Source: Paulinella micropora (lineage: Eukaryota > Cercozoa > Imbricatea > Euglyphida). From it: a stretch of DNA of 64,000 nucleotides. Under the pieces are notes generated by a model, which saw nothing but the letters and a program-made list of their open reading frames with translations, searched no databases and was not told where the DNA came from. Below are positions 30,711-40,225 of the stretch, one piece after another. A program made the position numbers and the translations under genes. The stretch lies in contig BJOX01000301.1 of assembly GCA_009731375.1 (NCBI GenBank), forward strand, positions 616,822-680,821, written 5' to 3'. Each line of letters begins with the position of its first letter. The first letter of the stretch is position 1.

Positions 30711-31268
30711 GTACGTAGAGGGAGACGCGCCCAACAAGGGCCTCACTTGGGAGCAAAGTGACAAAATCACATCAGCTAACATAGTGAGAGGGAAACGAGA
30801 AGCTAAGGTTAGGACACCAGTCACACAACCACCTCCAGAAAAGAAGGCAGCCGTTAAAGCAGCTACATTGACAGGAGAGAGAGATTGTGCCGGGAGTAGG
30901 TTTCGGAGAAGAATGGGCCAAGGAAGAATATGGAGACAATTGGCAGTCAGTAAAACGAGAAGGAAAAGTCTCAGAAGCATGCGAAAAAGGAGACAGACTT
31001 AAAGTCCGTAAACTGCCTAAGCCCAGTCACTTCGTAGTCTTTGACGACGGTCAAGTAGAAAATATGTTAGACAGCGAGATTAGAAAGTATCGGATAGATA
31101 AGATAAGACCAGTCGGAGAACTAGAGCACCCCGGAATGCCCGCAGAAAGTATCGTAGAGGATCACACCACTGCGCTACTGTACCTGACATTGAAGGTACC
31201 AAAGGCAATCGTAGATGAGGGCTTAACTGCAAAAGAGTTGAAAGCAGGAATGGATAAAGAGATTGAAC
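30711..31268 (+). mobile_element. LTR-less Copia pol fragment inserted in the LINE
   Basis: 558 bp about 90% identical in protein to the Copia integrase-RT linker and RT N-terminus (GDAPNKGLTWEQSDK, HFVVFDDGQVENMLDSEIRK). TGGAG occurs on both sides (30706-30710 and 31269-31273), a 5-bp target duplication. It lacks LTR ends and starts and stops within pol. It has its own frameshift (near 30885), so it derives from a different Copia copy than the two large ones here. Confidence 0.85.
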
Positions 31269-31273
31269 TGGAG

Positions 31274-32257
31274 GCGTGGGATACCCCCGCTAGACTGAGC
31301 GTTACTATTACCAAAGGGTCCACTTCACCCAAGTGCTCATATGGATGCGGAGTGACCGGCGATATCAGTCACTACCTTCTCTCCAAATCGGATCGCCACC
31401 CACAGGCACTAAAGGCGCTAGTTAATGTCAGACATTCGATGTGCAGACCATGGATTCGCCGGTGCATAGAAAGAGGTCTTCTCATCGACGACGACACGGA
31501 AAGAGACAATAAACTAACTATCATCGGTGAAGAGGGAGCCTTACCAAGTCCACTAGCTAATGACCTGAAGGACGACGGGACAGGTATAGGCCCACTCGAT
31601 GACGACAGCCAAAGACTCCCGAGAGACCCCTCTGCACCCATCCATCCGGCAGCCCAGATCATGGCTGACCTAGCAGGGTCCGAGATTCCATACAAGATTG
31701 ACCTCCTAGCAGCACGAGACTACAAGTCACCACATGTCTACCTACTGGACTGCACGTTCCGCAGGGACGAATGGTTGGTCAGAGAAGACGAAAACGAATG
31801 GTTGGTCAGAGAAGACGAAAACTACCTTACTAGTGTTATCGACGGGAAAGACAGAAAGAGACTCTGGGACCATAATGGACTACGAGTTAAACCTCCATAC
31901 ATTCCCAATGACCCCAATTCCGACAAAGGGGAGGACCCACCGGTTACGTGGCCCTCCATCCCGTGGAAAGCTACCCGGACGTGGGGATATAACCCAAGAG
32001 CCGTCTATGACCATAGATATGAACAACTGCAAGACGCGATCCACCATCAACGGTTGTCAGGACGCAACATGTCCTCAAACATCATTGTGATAGCAATGGG
32101 ATCAAAAGGCTATATCTCAGAGACCTCATACAATGAACTCCGCTTTGTCCTGTCGAAAGCTGTAGTACTCGCCATATTCCGCGGGATGACCAAGATCTGC
32201 CATGACACAATCCTCCAAGCTTGGAAATTCATCCACAGTGCAGACGCCACGAGATAA
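31274..32257 (+). CDS. LINE zinc finger and restriction-like endonuclease (RLE)
   Basis: Begins AWDTPARLSVTIT, then KCSYGCGVTGDISHYLLSK: C-x3-C-x7-H with Lys where the RLE-LINE finger has its last Cys. VNVRHSMCRPWIRRCIERG matches the conserved RH-x-x-x-x-x-I block. The endonuclease core follows: YKIDLLAARDYKSPHVYLLD (P/I-D...D spacing), then a tyrosine/lysine block YDHRYEQLQDAI, then IIVIAMGSKGYISETSYNEL, close to the R2-type GARG strand. It nicks the target site to prime reverse transcription. A perfect 27-bp tandem duplication (31769-31822) lengthens the loop after the catalytic Asp. Confidence 0.82.
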   Translation, partial: AWDTPARLSVTITKGSTSPKCSYGCGVTGDISHYLLSKSDRHPQALKALVNVRHSMCRPWIRRCIERGLLIDDDTERDNKLTIIGEEGALPSPLANDLKDDGTGIGPLDDDSQRLPRDPSAPIHPAAQIMADLAGSEIPYKIDLLAARDYKSPHVYLLDCTFRRDEWLVREDENEWLVREDENYLTSVIDGKDRKRLWDHNGLRVKPPYIPNDPNSDKGEDPPVTWPSIPWKATRTWGYNPRAVYDHRYEQLQDAIHHQRLSGRNMSSNIIVIAMGSKGYISETSYNELRFVLSKAVVLAIFRGMTKICHDTILQAWKFIHSADATR

Positions 32258-33564
32258 GTTTTGACAGGACTCATCAAGATCGACCTCACCGAACTTACAA
32301 TAGGACTTAGCCAAGCACGCCAACCAAGTCTGGGCAAGGAACGCCGCACTCCTAACGGTCTCGTGGGGGGGTCGGGTCGGCCAAGTCAAGGACAAGGGAG
32401 ACCCTCTGGTCGAGACTGCCAGCCTAGTGAGTCTTCCAACCCCCGTGACCGGCATCTCAGCCTGAGGATTCTTCCCCTGTCTGATGTTCTTCACCCAGGG
32501 CTCGACACTCTCTACCAAGGACATTGCCTCGTGCCAAGTTTGCACGAACACTTCCTTTTATAGTTTCCCCGTCCCCCTCTGACTCGACCCCTGTGTCCTC
32601 CTTTGATTCATTAAACATAACGCCCAGCTGACGAAGCAAGCGGTGCCCCAAGCTCCCCACACTACTCTCCACCTCTCCTGACCTCGAGAGCAAGGCAGTC
32701 GACGCTCGTGCTAGATTTGAATTCTCTCTCTGTCATCAAAGTCATTTCTCTCTCTTCAAATTTTCCAAACAGGATACATCTCCACTTGCAGGAATCAGGC
32801 CTATCCCTCTCTTTCACGCCGCGCCACTAGCCCAGTGTTTTTATTTGTTTTTTTTAACGGCTCCCTCCTCCGTTTCGGCACCCAGTATTAAGTCCGGATT
32901 TTTCCGGCTCCTAGCCCCCCTTCAGCACCCAGTACCGATGCCGGACCCTCCGGATGCCCAACCCCTTTCAGTATACGACGATACCTCTACTCATTACATC
33001 TCCCTCCAGGTGCAAGAGCTATGCAGTTCAAGAAAAGTTGCAGGTGATAGACAACCAGAATTCGCAAATGAGTGCGGAAATGATTCTCCCTGATGGTTCA
33101 ATGTTTCTACATTTCTGAGTCTCGTGCGTGTGTGTGGAGCCCCGATATCTGGACCAGTTTACGATGAAGTCCCTCATGGAATGACCCAGCCCACGATAGG
33201 ACCCGACGAAGGTTTACGACCAGGCGACTGTCAGCGGGACCAGGGACGACTCTTCCCAGTGTTAGATCATTACATAGTTCCGGTTTTCTCTTTCGTATAT
33301 CCTACCTTCTACCCTCCCTTTCCCTCCCTTATATATGTTCCTCGAGCTTTCTCCTACATACCATGTCGTGTATCCCATGACCGAAAGGTAGGATACGCAC
33401 AGATGCAACCACGCCTTTGGGCCAGACGCTTCCACTTCCCCAAATACTCGGGCCTTGTGCCTCGATATCACTGAGGTTGTCGGTTAAGTTACGGATCCCA
33501 TGCTCCCACTACGGATTTGGGTAGGAGTATTATCTCTCCTATTGACTATCAAATTTGCAACCAG
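32258..33564 (+). other. Probable LINE 3' region, unassigned
   Basis: 1.3 kb with only short frames. It contains two related motifs (cacccagtattaagtccgga near 32880 and cacccagtaccgatgccgga near 32925). No poly-A tail is visible before Copia sequence begins near 33565. It is assigned to the LINE only by position. Confidence 0.4.
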
Positions 33565-34533
33565 ACAGGAAAGCCGATAAGAGATGCTATCATTGGTATT
33601 TTCCATGTAGATGATCTTATTTTCTCAGCTCCTAACGAACAAGCGTATGACCGTTTTGCTAGTAAGCTAGAAAAGTTTTATCCTCTTAAGCGTTTGGGAG
33701 TGGCTAAAGAGTTCAAAGGGATAGAGATAGTTCAGGAAGGAGAACGCATTTTATTGCATCAGAAGAAGTATCAGAATCAGATTTTAAAGGATGTAGGATA
33801 TGCCGATGTTAGACCAGTAAGCACTCCTAGTGCAGAACATGAGCCAGAACCTATGGGAGAAACAAGCGCTCTCAGAAAGTATTCAATTCCTAGTTTAGTA
33901 GGTAAACTTTTGTTTCTAACTAAGATGACACGTCCAGATGCTGATCAAGCACTGAATGCAGCTAGCGTGATGCAGACAGTAAATCCAGGACTTGCTTATG
34001 CTTTACTAGGTAGGATTTTCAGATATCTGAAAAGTTCGTATCGCGGTATTCCATTTCACGGGCCTAGATCGTCACAAGAAGGAAGGACGTACCCCAAGAT
34101 TACTTTATGGCCAGATGCAGCACATAAGGTCTGTAAGAAAACCGGAAAGTCACGTACAGGTTATATAGTGCTTTGGGGTGGAGACCCGGTAGCTTGGTTA
34201 TCGAAACGACAGACTAGAATTGCACTAAGTTCTAATGACGCGGAAATTTTCGCAGCAGCAGAGTGCATACGAGAAGGATTGGCTATCAGACACATCACAG
34301 AAGAGTTAGGTATATCACNNNNNNNNNNGTCACAGAAGAGTTAGGTATAGCACAGAAAGGGCCGATAGAGCTTTACGAAGATAACGCACAGACTATCTTA
34401 GCAGCAGAGAGGGGAATGTCAGGACCACGTACTAAACACTTACCCTTAGAACTGCATTTCATTCATCATGCACAGAGAGACAATGAGATTAAGTTTGTAA
34501 AGGTAGGAACTAAGAAACAAATAGCAGATGTTT
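33565..34533 (+). pseudogene. Copia RT C-terminal part and RNase H, right arm copy
   Basis: From KPIRDAIIGIFHVDDLIFSA onward it matches 12511-11585 almost exactly, with a few substitutions (RKHSIP to RKYSIP, KSTYRG to KSSYRG). It lacks the A-run frameshift of the left copy and reads through KFVKVGTKKQIADVL to the DIRS-like insertion. The 10-N gap 34319-34328 is flanked by duplicated cacagaagagttaggtata, so it is probably a spurious gap. The 5' end is truncated at 33565. Confidence 0.85.
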
Positions 34534-34546
34534 TAATTATGGTTTG

Positions 34547-34655
34547 CTCCGGCCCGGCCGGAGGCCGGAGTTAACCGACGTTAAAATTTATTTGAGACCG
34601 TTACTTTTTCGTTTGACCCTTACTCTTTTGGTAAGTAGTAAGGCCGGCGCGCCGG
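34547..34655. repeat. GC-rich palindromes at the DIRS-like element's left end
   Basis: 34547-34570 can fold on perfect 8-bp arms (ctccggcc/ggccggag). 34642-34655 is the perfect 14-bp palindrome gccggcgcgccggc. Both lie in the untranslated leader. Confidence 0.75.
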
Positions 34656-34742
34656 CGAAGCCGGCGCGTTTGGTTTGTTCCGGCTGTGTTTGTTGTTGTC
34701 TTCTAAGTTTTTCGAAGTTGGGAAAGAGCAAAGCGTCCGATC

Positions 34743-35550
34743 ATGGCTTCCGACGGAAAGAAGGAATTGAAGACTGAATGCTGCGTATCGTTCATTGCGG
34801 CCATGGAGATTTTCTGAATCTTTATTCACGAGGTTTGAGAAAAACGCCGAAACGATTCGCGTCACCGGCAAGCTCAAGAACCTCAAGGGAAAAGTTGGCG
34901 TCGTAACAATCAGAAACTTGGAAGAAAGTTGGGATGTAAAGATCCCGAAAGGTTTCTTACGCTGGGAGATTCCGGAAAAGTTATTCAAATTTATTGACCT
35001 GACTGGCAAAGTCGTTTGGGACTCCTTGACCGACGAACGGCCAGTTGCCGAGGATGGTGACCTTGAAGCGTTTACGAAGATTCCCCTGGCAAAGAACGTA
35101 ACTAAGGAATCCTTCCTCAAGTCTGCCAACGACATCAAAAGTATTGCCAAAGACGGGAAGAACAAAGGGAGAACTACGGCCATCGCTGCCCACCTCAGCA
35201 ACTTGTACTCCTATAACTCGCTCCGTAAGTTGGCGGACGTCCATTTCTGTGAGACGGTCGAGGTCAAGAAGCGTCTCAACAAGAAGTTGTTGGCGAAAGG
35301 CATGGCACAGCAGATCGTTGACGGGGACATGAAGTGGGAGGACGTTGTACGAAACGAAACCGACTTAATCCCCGACGACGACAGTGACTTGGAAGAGAGC
35401 GAAAGAGAAGAGGAGAAAGAAGGAGATCGCGCAGCATCCAACAAACGACGAAAGTTGAAACACGACGGAAAGAAAAGCAAGAAGGAAGAGAGACGCCGAA
35501 CTGGAGGAAGCACTTGCAGAACAAAAAAGACTCCAACGTCTTCTGGCTGA
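34743..35550 (+). pseudogene. DIRS-like Gag, N-terminal half
   Basis: ATG at 34743 gives MASDGKKELKTECCVSF, which shifts at the TTTT run near 34808 into SESLFTRFEKNAETIRVTG and 240 further codons, ending in an acidic then Lys-rich tail. A second indel near 35495 moves the frame to the next piece (AELEEALAEQKRLQRLLADG). The fold is unknown to me; it is called Gag from its position ahead of RT and the downstream Cys/His finger. Confidence 0.65.
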
Positions 35551-36430
35551 CGGTCGCAAAGTTGGGTCGAGAGGAAAATCTGTTACGTTCGATGTTAACG
35601 ACGAACTAGCCAAGCAAGTGAAAGAGGCCAACGCCATCCTTCGCCAACGCTTAGAAGAAACTGCAACAAACAAAGGTTTGTCTTCTAATGCATTGCTAGC
35701 TGTAATTGGATTGGAAAATACAAGCTCTGGAGAAGACAGAGCAAAGTTATTTCGTGAGTTTCAAGGAAGACGAGGAACAGAGAGTGTAAAGCATGAAGTA
35801 TTGAAGAAGTTCACGAAAGGTATTGAACCAATACATACAAGTGAATTAGAAGGAGGAACAAAACGGGTATTGTATGGAGAGGACAAGGCGAGTGGCAAGC
35901 CCAAGGTCACTGCTGGGGGTTTGCTCAAGCTACTCAGCATCATGATTGGTTTGTACTCTGTGTGTTGGAACTCGCATGCAGCAGACATGTGGGAACATTA
36001 CAGATTTGTTGAACTGCTGTTGAGGAAATACACTATTGTTTCTGTTGCTGCATGGGACTGGGCTGTGAGGAGCTTGTCTCGTTTGGGAGAGTGGCACAAA
36101 GGCACTTTATTTTCTGAGCTCTGCCAAGTACATCTCATACCACTGTCTAACGCTAATGTTGATGTGTCAGGCCGGGGGGGAAACCAATCGTGGTCGTCCT
36201 CCCATGGTAACAACAACCGTACTAGTCAGTCGACACCTGGTGGTCGTCGAGCGAAATTAATCAACAAGGCGTGTTGGGCTTTGGTAGAGGGCGAGGTATG
36301 CAACTATGGAGAGAACTGTCGGTTTCGCCATTCGTGCCCAGCCTGCCCAGGCAAGAAGGACCACCGTAAAGACACCTGCCCCAATTCTACTAGTTCCAAG
36401 TGGGACTTCAAGAAGCCTACGCAAGGATGA
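35498..36430 (+). CDS. DIRS-like Gag, C-terminal half with CCCH and Cys/His finger
   Basis: Coiled-coil-like start (AELEEALAEQKRLQRL), helical middle (GLLKLLSIMIGLYSVCWN, WEHYRFVELLLRKYTIV), then CWALVEGEVCNYGENCRFRH (C-x8-C-x5-C-x3-H) followed by CPACPGKKDHRKDTC. This C...C...C-x3-H-x-C-x2-C...H...C pattern is typical of the nucleic-acid-binding end of DIRS/Ngaro-type Gag. Confidence 0.75.
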   Translation, partial: ELEEALAEQKRLQRLLADGRKVGSRGKSVTFDVNDELAKQVKEANAILRQRLEETATNKGLSSNALLAVIGLENTSSGEDRAKLFREFQGRRGTESVKHEVLKKFTKGIEPIHTSELEGGTKRVLYGEDKASGKPKVTAGGLLKLLSIMIGLYSVCWNSHAADMWEHYRFVELLLRKYTIVSVAAWDWAVRSLSRLGEWHKGTLFSELCQVHLIPLSNANVDVSGRGGNQSWSSSHGNNNRTSQSTPGGRRAKLINKACWALVEGEVCNYGENCRFRHSCPACPGKKDHRKDTCPNSTSSKWDFKKPTQG

Positions 36431-36463
36431 AGAGGCCCTGAGGGTAAAGGCTTTGGGTCGGAA

Positions 36464-37059
36464 GTGCCTTCGACCCTCAGGGTGTGCTCGACTTCGTCAA
36501 ATTCCAAAACAGTGGTTGTGGGGAGTGTGGGAGTGGTGTGGGACCCTGGTGAGGGTGTCGCATGCCCTGCTGAAGTTGGACAAAAAGACAAAACACTTTC
36601 CAGCATGCTTCAACGCAACAAGAAACACCGTTCACCGCAGTATGTGAGTGGGGTGGCTTCAACATCTTTTTTGTTGGTGGTGCCACCCCGCACCAGAACT
36701 TCTCTTTTTTCCTGTTTTTCCGCCACCAGCGGTCGTTCTTCACAACCAAAGGACGGTCAACCAAACTTGCTTGGCCATTCTGTACCCCCAAGTTGTCTGC
36801 TGCTTTCCTCACCTCGTTCTCCCCCCCTTGTTCCTCCCTCATCTCGCAATTATACTCCCTTTTCGTCGTCTGTAGGTAGTGCCACTATGTCAACTCCAAG
36901 TAAGAGTGACCTACCTAACATGTTTGTCAGCTCCGAAGTGCGGAGGGTTCCCCTTCTCTCTTCCCCTCTTTCTACTACTGTTTCAACTCTTGCTTCTCCT
37001 CTTCTGCCCTCACCTGTTCGTTTGGTCTCAACCGTGACTTATCCTTTTGCCTTGTCAGT

Positions 37060-37124
<65 letters not shown>

Positions 37125-38016
37125 CTTCTTCTTCTTCTTCTTCTTCTTCTTCTTCTCCCTCTTCTTCTTCCTCTTCCTCCTGTTCTTCTTCGTCTTCGTC
37201 TTCTTCATCTTCTTCTTCATCTTCTTCTTCTTCTTCTTCTTCTTCTTCTTCTTCTTCTTCTTCTTCTTCTTCTTCTTCTTCTTCTTCTTCTTCTTCTTCT
37301 TCTTCTTCTTCTTCTTCTTCTTCTTCTTCTTCTTCTTCTTCTTTCTCTTCTTCTTCCTTTTCTTCTTCTTCCTCTTCTTCTTCTTCCTCTTCTTCTTCTT
37401 CCTCTTTCTCCTTGTCTTCTTCTTCCTCTTCCCATTCTTCTTCCTCTTCTTCTTCTTCTTCTTCCTCTTTTTCTTCTTCTTCTTCTTCTTCTTCTTCTTC
37501 TTCTTCTTCTTCTTCTTCTTCTTCTTCTTCTTCTTCTTCTTCTTCTTCTTCTTCTTCTTCTTCTTCTTCTTCTTCTTCTTCTGCTGTTGNNNNNNNNNNT
37601 GCTGTTGCACTGTCAGCTATTGATCGTTTTTCACCTGTCATTGCACCATCGATTGTTAATGCTCTTTCTTTTACTTTCAGTGCTTCCCCTCTAGCTACTG
37701 TTACTCCTTCTTCTATTGTTACTCCCGTTGCTACTGTTGCTCCGTCTTCTACTGTTGTTACTTCGCCTTCGTCTTATACTGTTGCCACTCCTTCTTTTAC
37801 TACTACTCCTTCTACTTCGTCTGTTCCCTTTGCCCTCGTAAGTAAGCAGCGAGATGGTGGTGCCACTCAAGCTGATGTACCTTTCTCTCCTTCTTCTTCC
37901 TCTTCTTTTTCTTTTACTCTCTCTCTCCTCCTTCTTCTCTCTCCTGTCCTCTCTCTGTTACCCCTCCTATCGTCAGTCTTCACCCTTCATCCAAGTCTCA
38001 GGCCGACTTTGTCCCT
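36464..38016 (+). other. DIRS-like Ser/Thr-rich spacer with (TTC)n tract
   Basis: An open frame with a Thr tract then about 165 Ser codons (TCT/TCC) from 37096 to 37582, a 10-N gap at 37590-37599 flanked by tgctgttg on both sides, and Ser/Thr/Pro-rich sequence. The opposite strand reads poly-Glu. Whether this is translated is unclear; it may be a gag-RT linker expanded by microsatellite growth. Confidence 0.6.
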
Positions 38017-39756
38017 TTGCCCAGGTGGGTTTGGGAAGTGGCCAGACAGGAGGCGGAAGAAGAGATGGGTGCTTGGGTTCGCTCAACACCGTCTCAAGTC
38101 AGAGCTAGCGGTGCAGTTGAGAAGTCGTTCTCATGCTTGCCCGTAGCTAGTCAGAACTTTCCAGATTGGAGTGTGCCATTACTGTCTCTCCCCTCTTTGT
38201 TGTCCAAAGTGGAAGGAGGTAGTGTGTGGTGGCACAGCTTTCCCTTTTGGTCGTTTTTCTCCCCCTTGTCATCCAGTGCCTTTCTGTCTTCACTGGTCGA
38301 TAGATTGCGCTCCGCGCACGTGGTCGCGCTCGTGGGATACGAAGGCAAGGTGGAGGCCCAGTGCTTTGAGCCTTGGACCACGCACGTGTGGTTCGAGAGA
38401 ACTTCGGACCCAGGTCGACGCTGGGGAGGAATAGCTCTTGTTGACTTTCGTTTCGAGAGGGGGAGGGGACGCTCGGTGTGCTTCTTTGGGTTGGAAGAGA
38501 ACGAGCCCAGGTTCGTGCCGGGTGAAAGACTTGTACTGCCGCCCTGCAAGGGAAAAATCAAACCGTACAACACAGTTTTCAACGTGGATGAGATCCTCAG
38601 CGACGCGAGCGAGTGCTTGCCGCCAGACGAAGTAACGTGGTTGAAGGGTTTTCTCACTGGCACCCAGACGTTCTACAGGGGCACGGGAGAGTTCCTCCGT
38701 GACTATTCCGTTGTTGATAGACTGTTGCCCGAGTATAACCGAAAACACTATGCAGAAGTCATGAGCTGTGTAGATAAAGGTTACATGGTGGAACCGTTCG
38801 TCAGACCGCCATTCTCCAACGATGAGGAGAAGAACCAGGCAATAGTTTCGAAACAATATGCAATCCCCAAGGACAAGTGGCATCCGGAGAACGGGAAGAA
38901 GAGACTTATCAATGACTTGTCATACCCGCGCCATTTTTCTTTTAATCAGCTATGCCCCCGAACAGACGATGGGGTGGAATATTATTCGCACGACGGACAG
39001 ATGGCCAGGATTGTTGAGGCGGGACCGGGGTGCGTCGCGCTCATAGCCGACATCAAAGATGCATACAGACAAACCCCGCTGGATCCTTCAGTGTTTTGGC
39101 AGCACGTGGTGGCAGTCAAGAATCCGGAGACCGGCAAGACCGAGTACTACGTTCAAGTCTGCCCGGGTTTCGGCGGTGTGCCAGCTGCGGATCAGTGGAA
39201 TAGATTCTCTCGAGCCTTGGAGGTCATTTACCTTTACCGGACGATCCCCATGAAGCTCTACGTCGACAACTCCGACATCATCGCCAAAGACTGGGAACGT
39301 GCTTTCGCATTACTTAAGAAGTTCAAGAATCTGTCGAAGCGCTTCGGCATCCCGTGGCACAAGGAGGAGGTGAGCCAGACCTTCCGCGCTTTGGGCTACA
39401 AGGACACCCGGGAGGGTAATTGGTACGTCGAGTTGCCACACGACAAGAGAGACATCGTGATCGCCGGCTTGGACCGCCTTGCTACCAACTCTCTCTTCAG
39501 GCTAAAGACGCTCGAGAGACACCTCGGCCTACTGTCCTACGTGGCTCAAATGCTGTTCTACGTGCGTCCTGCTGTGGCCCAGCTACGCCAACAGTACAAC
39601 AACTACGTCAAAGCCGAGGCCAAGACAGCACGCATATGCGCACGGACGTCGGCGGCGGCGAGATGGTCCCGCGATGTGCTGGTGCAAGCTAATTTCCGGC
39701 TACCCATCTCGGACTTCCTACGGATCGGGCACTTCGATGAAGAGAAGATGGTGTAG
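38017..39756 (+). CDS. DIRS-like reverse transcriptase
   Basis: 579 codons. An N-terminal 240 residues of unknown role precede RT blocks KQYAIPKDKW, KKRLINDLSYPRHFSFNQ, motif A ALIADIKDAYRQTPLD, motif B GFGGVPAADQWNRF, motif C MKLYVDNSDIIA (39259-39270) and WHKEEVSQTFRALGY. Motif C has Asp-Asn where the catalytic Asp-Asp is expected, so activity is doubtful. The ORF ends at TAG (39754) just before the RNase H start motif in the same frame (CTIWTDTHKW), suggesting an acquired stop. Confidence 0.88.
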   Translation: MPRWVWEVARQEAEEEMGAWVRSTPSQVRASGAVEKSFSCLPVASQNFPDWSVPLLSLPSLLSKVEGGSVWWHSFPFWSFFSPLSSSAFLSSLVDRLRSAHVVALVGYEGKVEAQCFEPWTTHVWFERTSDPGRRWGGIALVDFRFERGRGRSVCFFGLEENEPRFVPGERLVLPPCKGKIKPYNTVFNVDEILSDASECLPPDEVTWLKGFLTGTQTFYRGTGEFLRDYSVVDRLLPEYNRKHYAEVMSCVDKGYMVEPFVRPPFSNDEEKNQAIVSKQYAIPKDKWHPENGKKRLINDLSYPRHFSFNQLCPRTDDGVEYYSHDGQMARIVEAGPGCVALIADIKDAYRQTPLDPSVFWQHVVAVKNPETGKTEYYVQVCPGFGGVPAADQWNRFSRALEVIYLYRTIPMKLYVDNSDIIAKDWERAFALLKKFKNLSKRFGIPWHKEEVSQTFRALGYKDTREGNWYVELPHDKRDIVIAGLDRLATNSLFRLKTLERHLGLLSYVAQMLFYVRPAVAQLRQQYNNYVKAEAKTARICARTSAAARWSRDVLVQANFRLPISDFLRIGHFDEEKMV

Positions 39757-40225
39757 ATAGGAGATAGCAGGAAATGCACTATCTGGACCGATACTCACAA
39801 GTGGGAGAGACGCAGGTGGGGGGAAAGGGGGCGCTCATCGAGGCCCCGGGTCGGTCCAAAGGGCTGTATATCTCGGAAGATTGGACAGAGGAGGAGTTAG
39901 CCCTGCTGAGATCAGACAAGAACGTGCCCTCTTCACCCCAGCGTGAGGTTTACTGTGCCTTCTCTGCCGCATCGAGAGTGGCCGCAGTCCTTGGCTTCCG
40001 GAAGATACACGTTGTGACAGATTGTAAGGCGGCAGCGGGCTTTGTAAACTCGTGTTACTCCGCCCAGCCGCACGTACAGAGACTCTTAGAAAAGTGGGCC
40101 ACGAAGCTAGTCCGGGCAGGTATTGCGTTGACGGCTTCGTCTGTCCCGCGAGAGCGCATCTCTGTTGTGGACTGCTTGGCCCGTGCGGAGGTAGATCGAG
40201 CGCGAGACTTGTGGCGAGAGATGAG
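39757..40225 (+). pseudogene. DIRS-like RNase H
   Basis: The first strand IWTDTHKW is in the RT frame after the TAG; the remainder is in another frame (GKGALIEAPGRSKGLYISED, SPQREVYCAFSAAS, VVTDCKAAAGFVN, VVDCLARAEVD). D, E, D, D catalytic residues are all present, so one indel near 39800-39825 explains the break. It removes the RNA template strand. Confidence 0.8.

Larger units (their letters stand above)
22600..33560 (+). mobile_element. Large LINE with USP protease, RNase H, RT, zinc finger and RLE
   Basis: Coding pieces in one orientation give USP domain (24050-25170), unknown region, pre-RT segment, RNase H (about 27640-28070), RT (28200-29900), CCH-type finger (31334-31400) and restriction-like endonuclease (31640-32257). 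RT plus a C-terminal RLE without LTRs places it among early-branching RLE LINEs (R2/NeSL/CRE-like). Ends are approximate: the 5' part is gapped and the 3' limit is where Copia sequence starts (about 33565). No poly-A tail or target duplication of the LINE itself is evident. A 558-bp Copia piece is inserted at 30711. Confidence 0.8.

Noticed and set aside
30655-31270. LINE-encoded extra domain between RT and RLE
   Set aside because: The sequence is Copia pol with a flanking 5-bp duplication, and removing it restores the LINE frame.
37039-37641. Poly-Glu and poly-Lys proteins on the minus strand
   Set aside because: Reverse-strand readings of the TTC tract inside the DIRS-like element.
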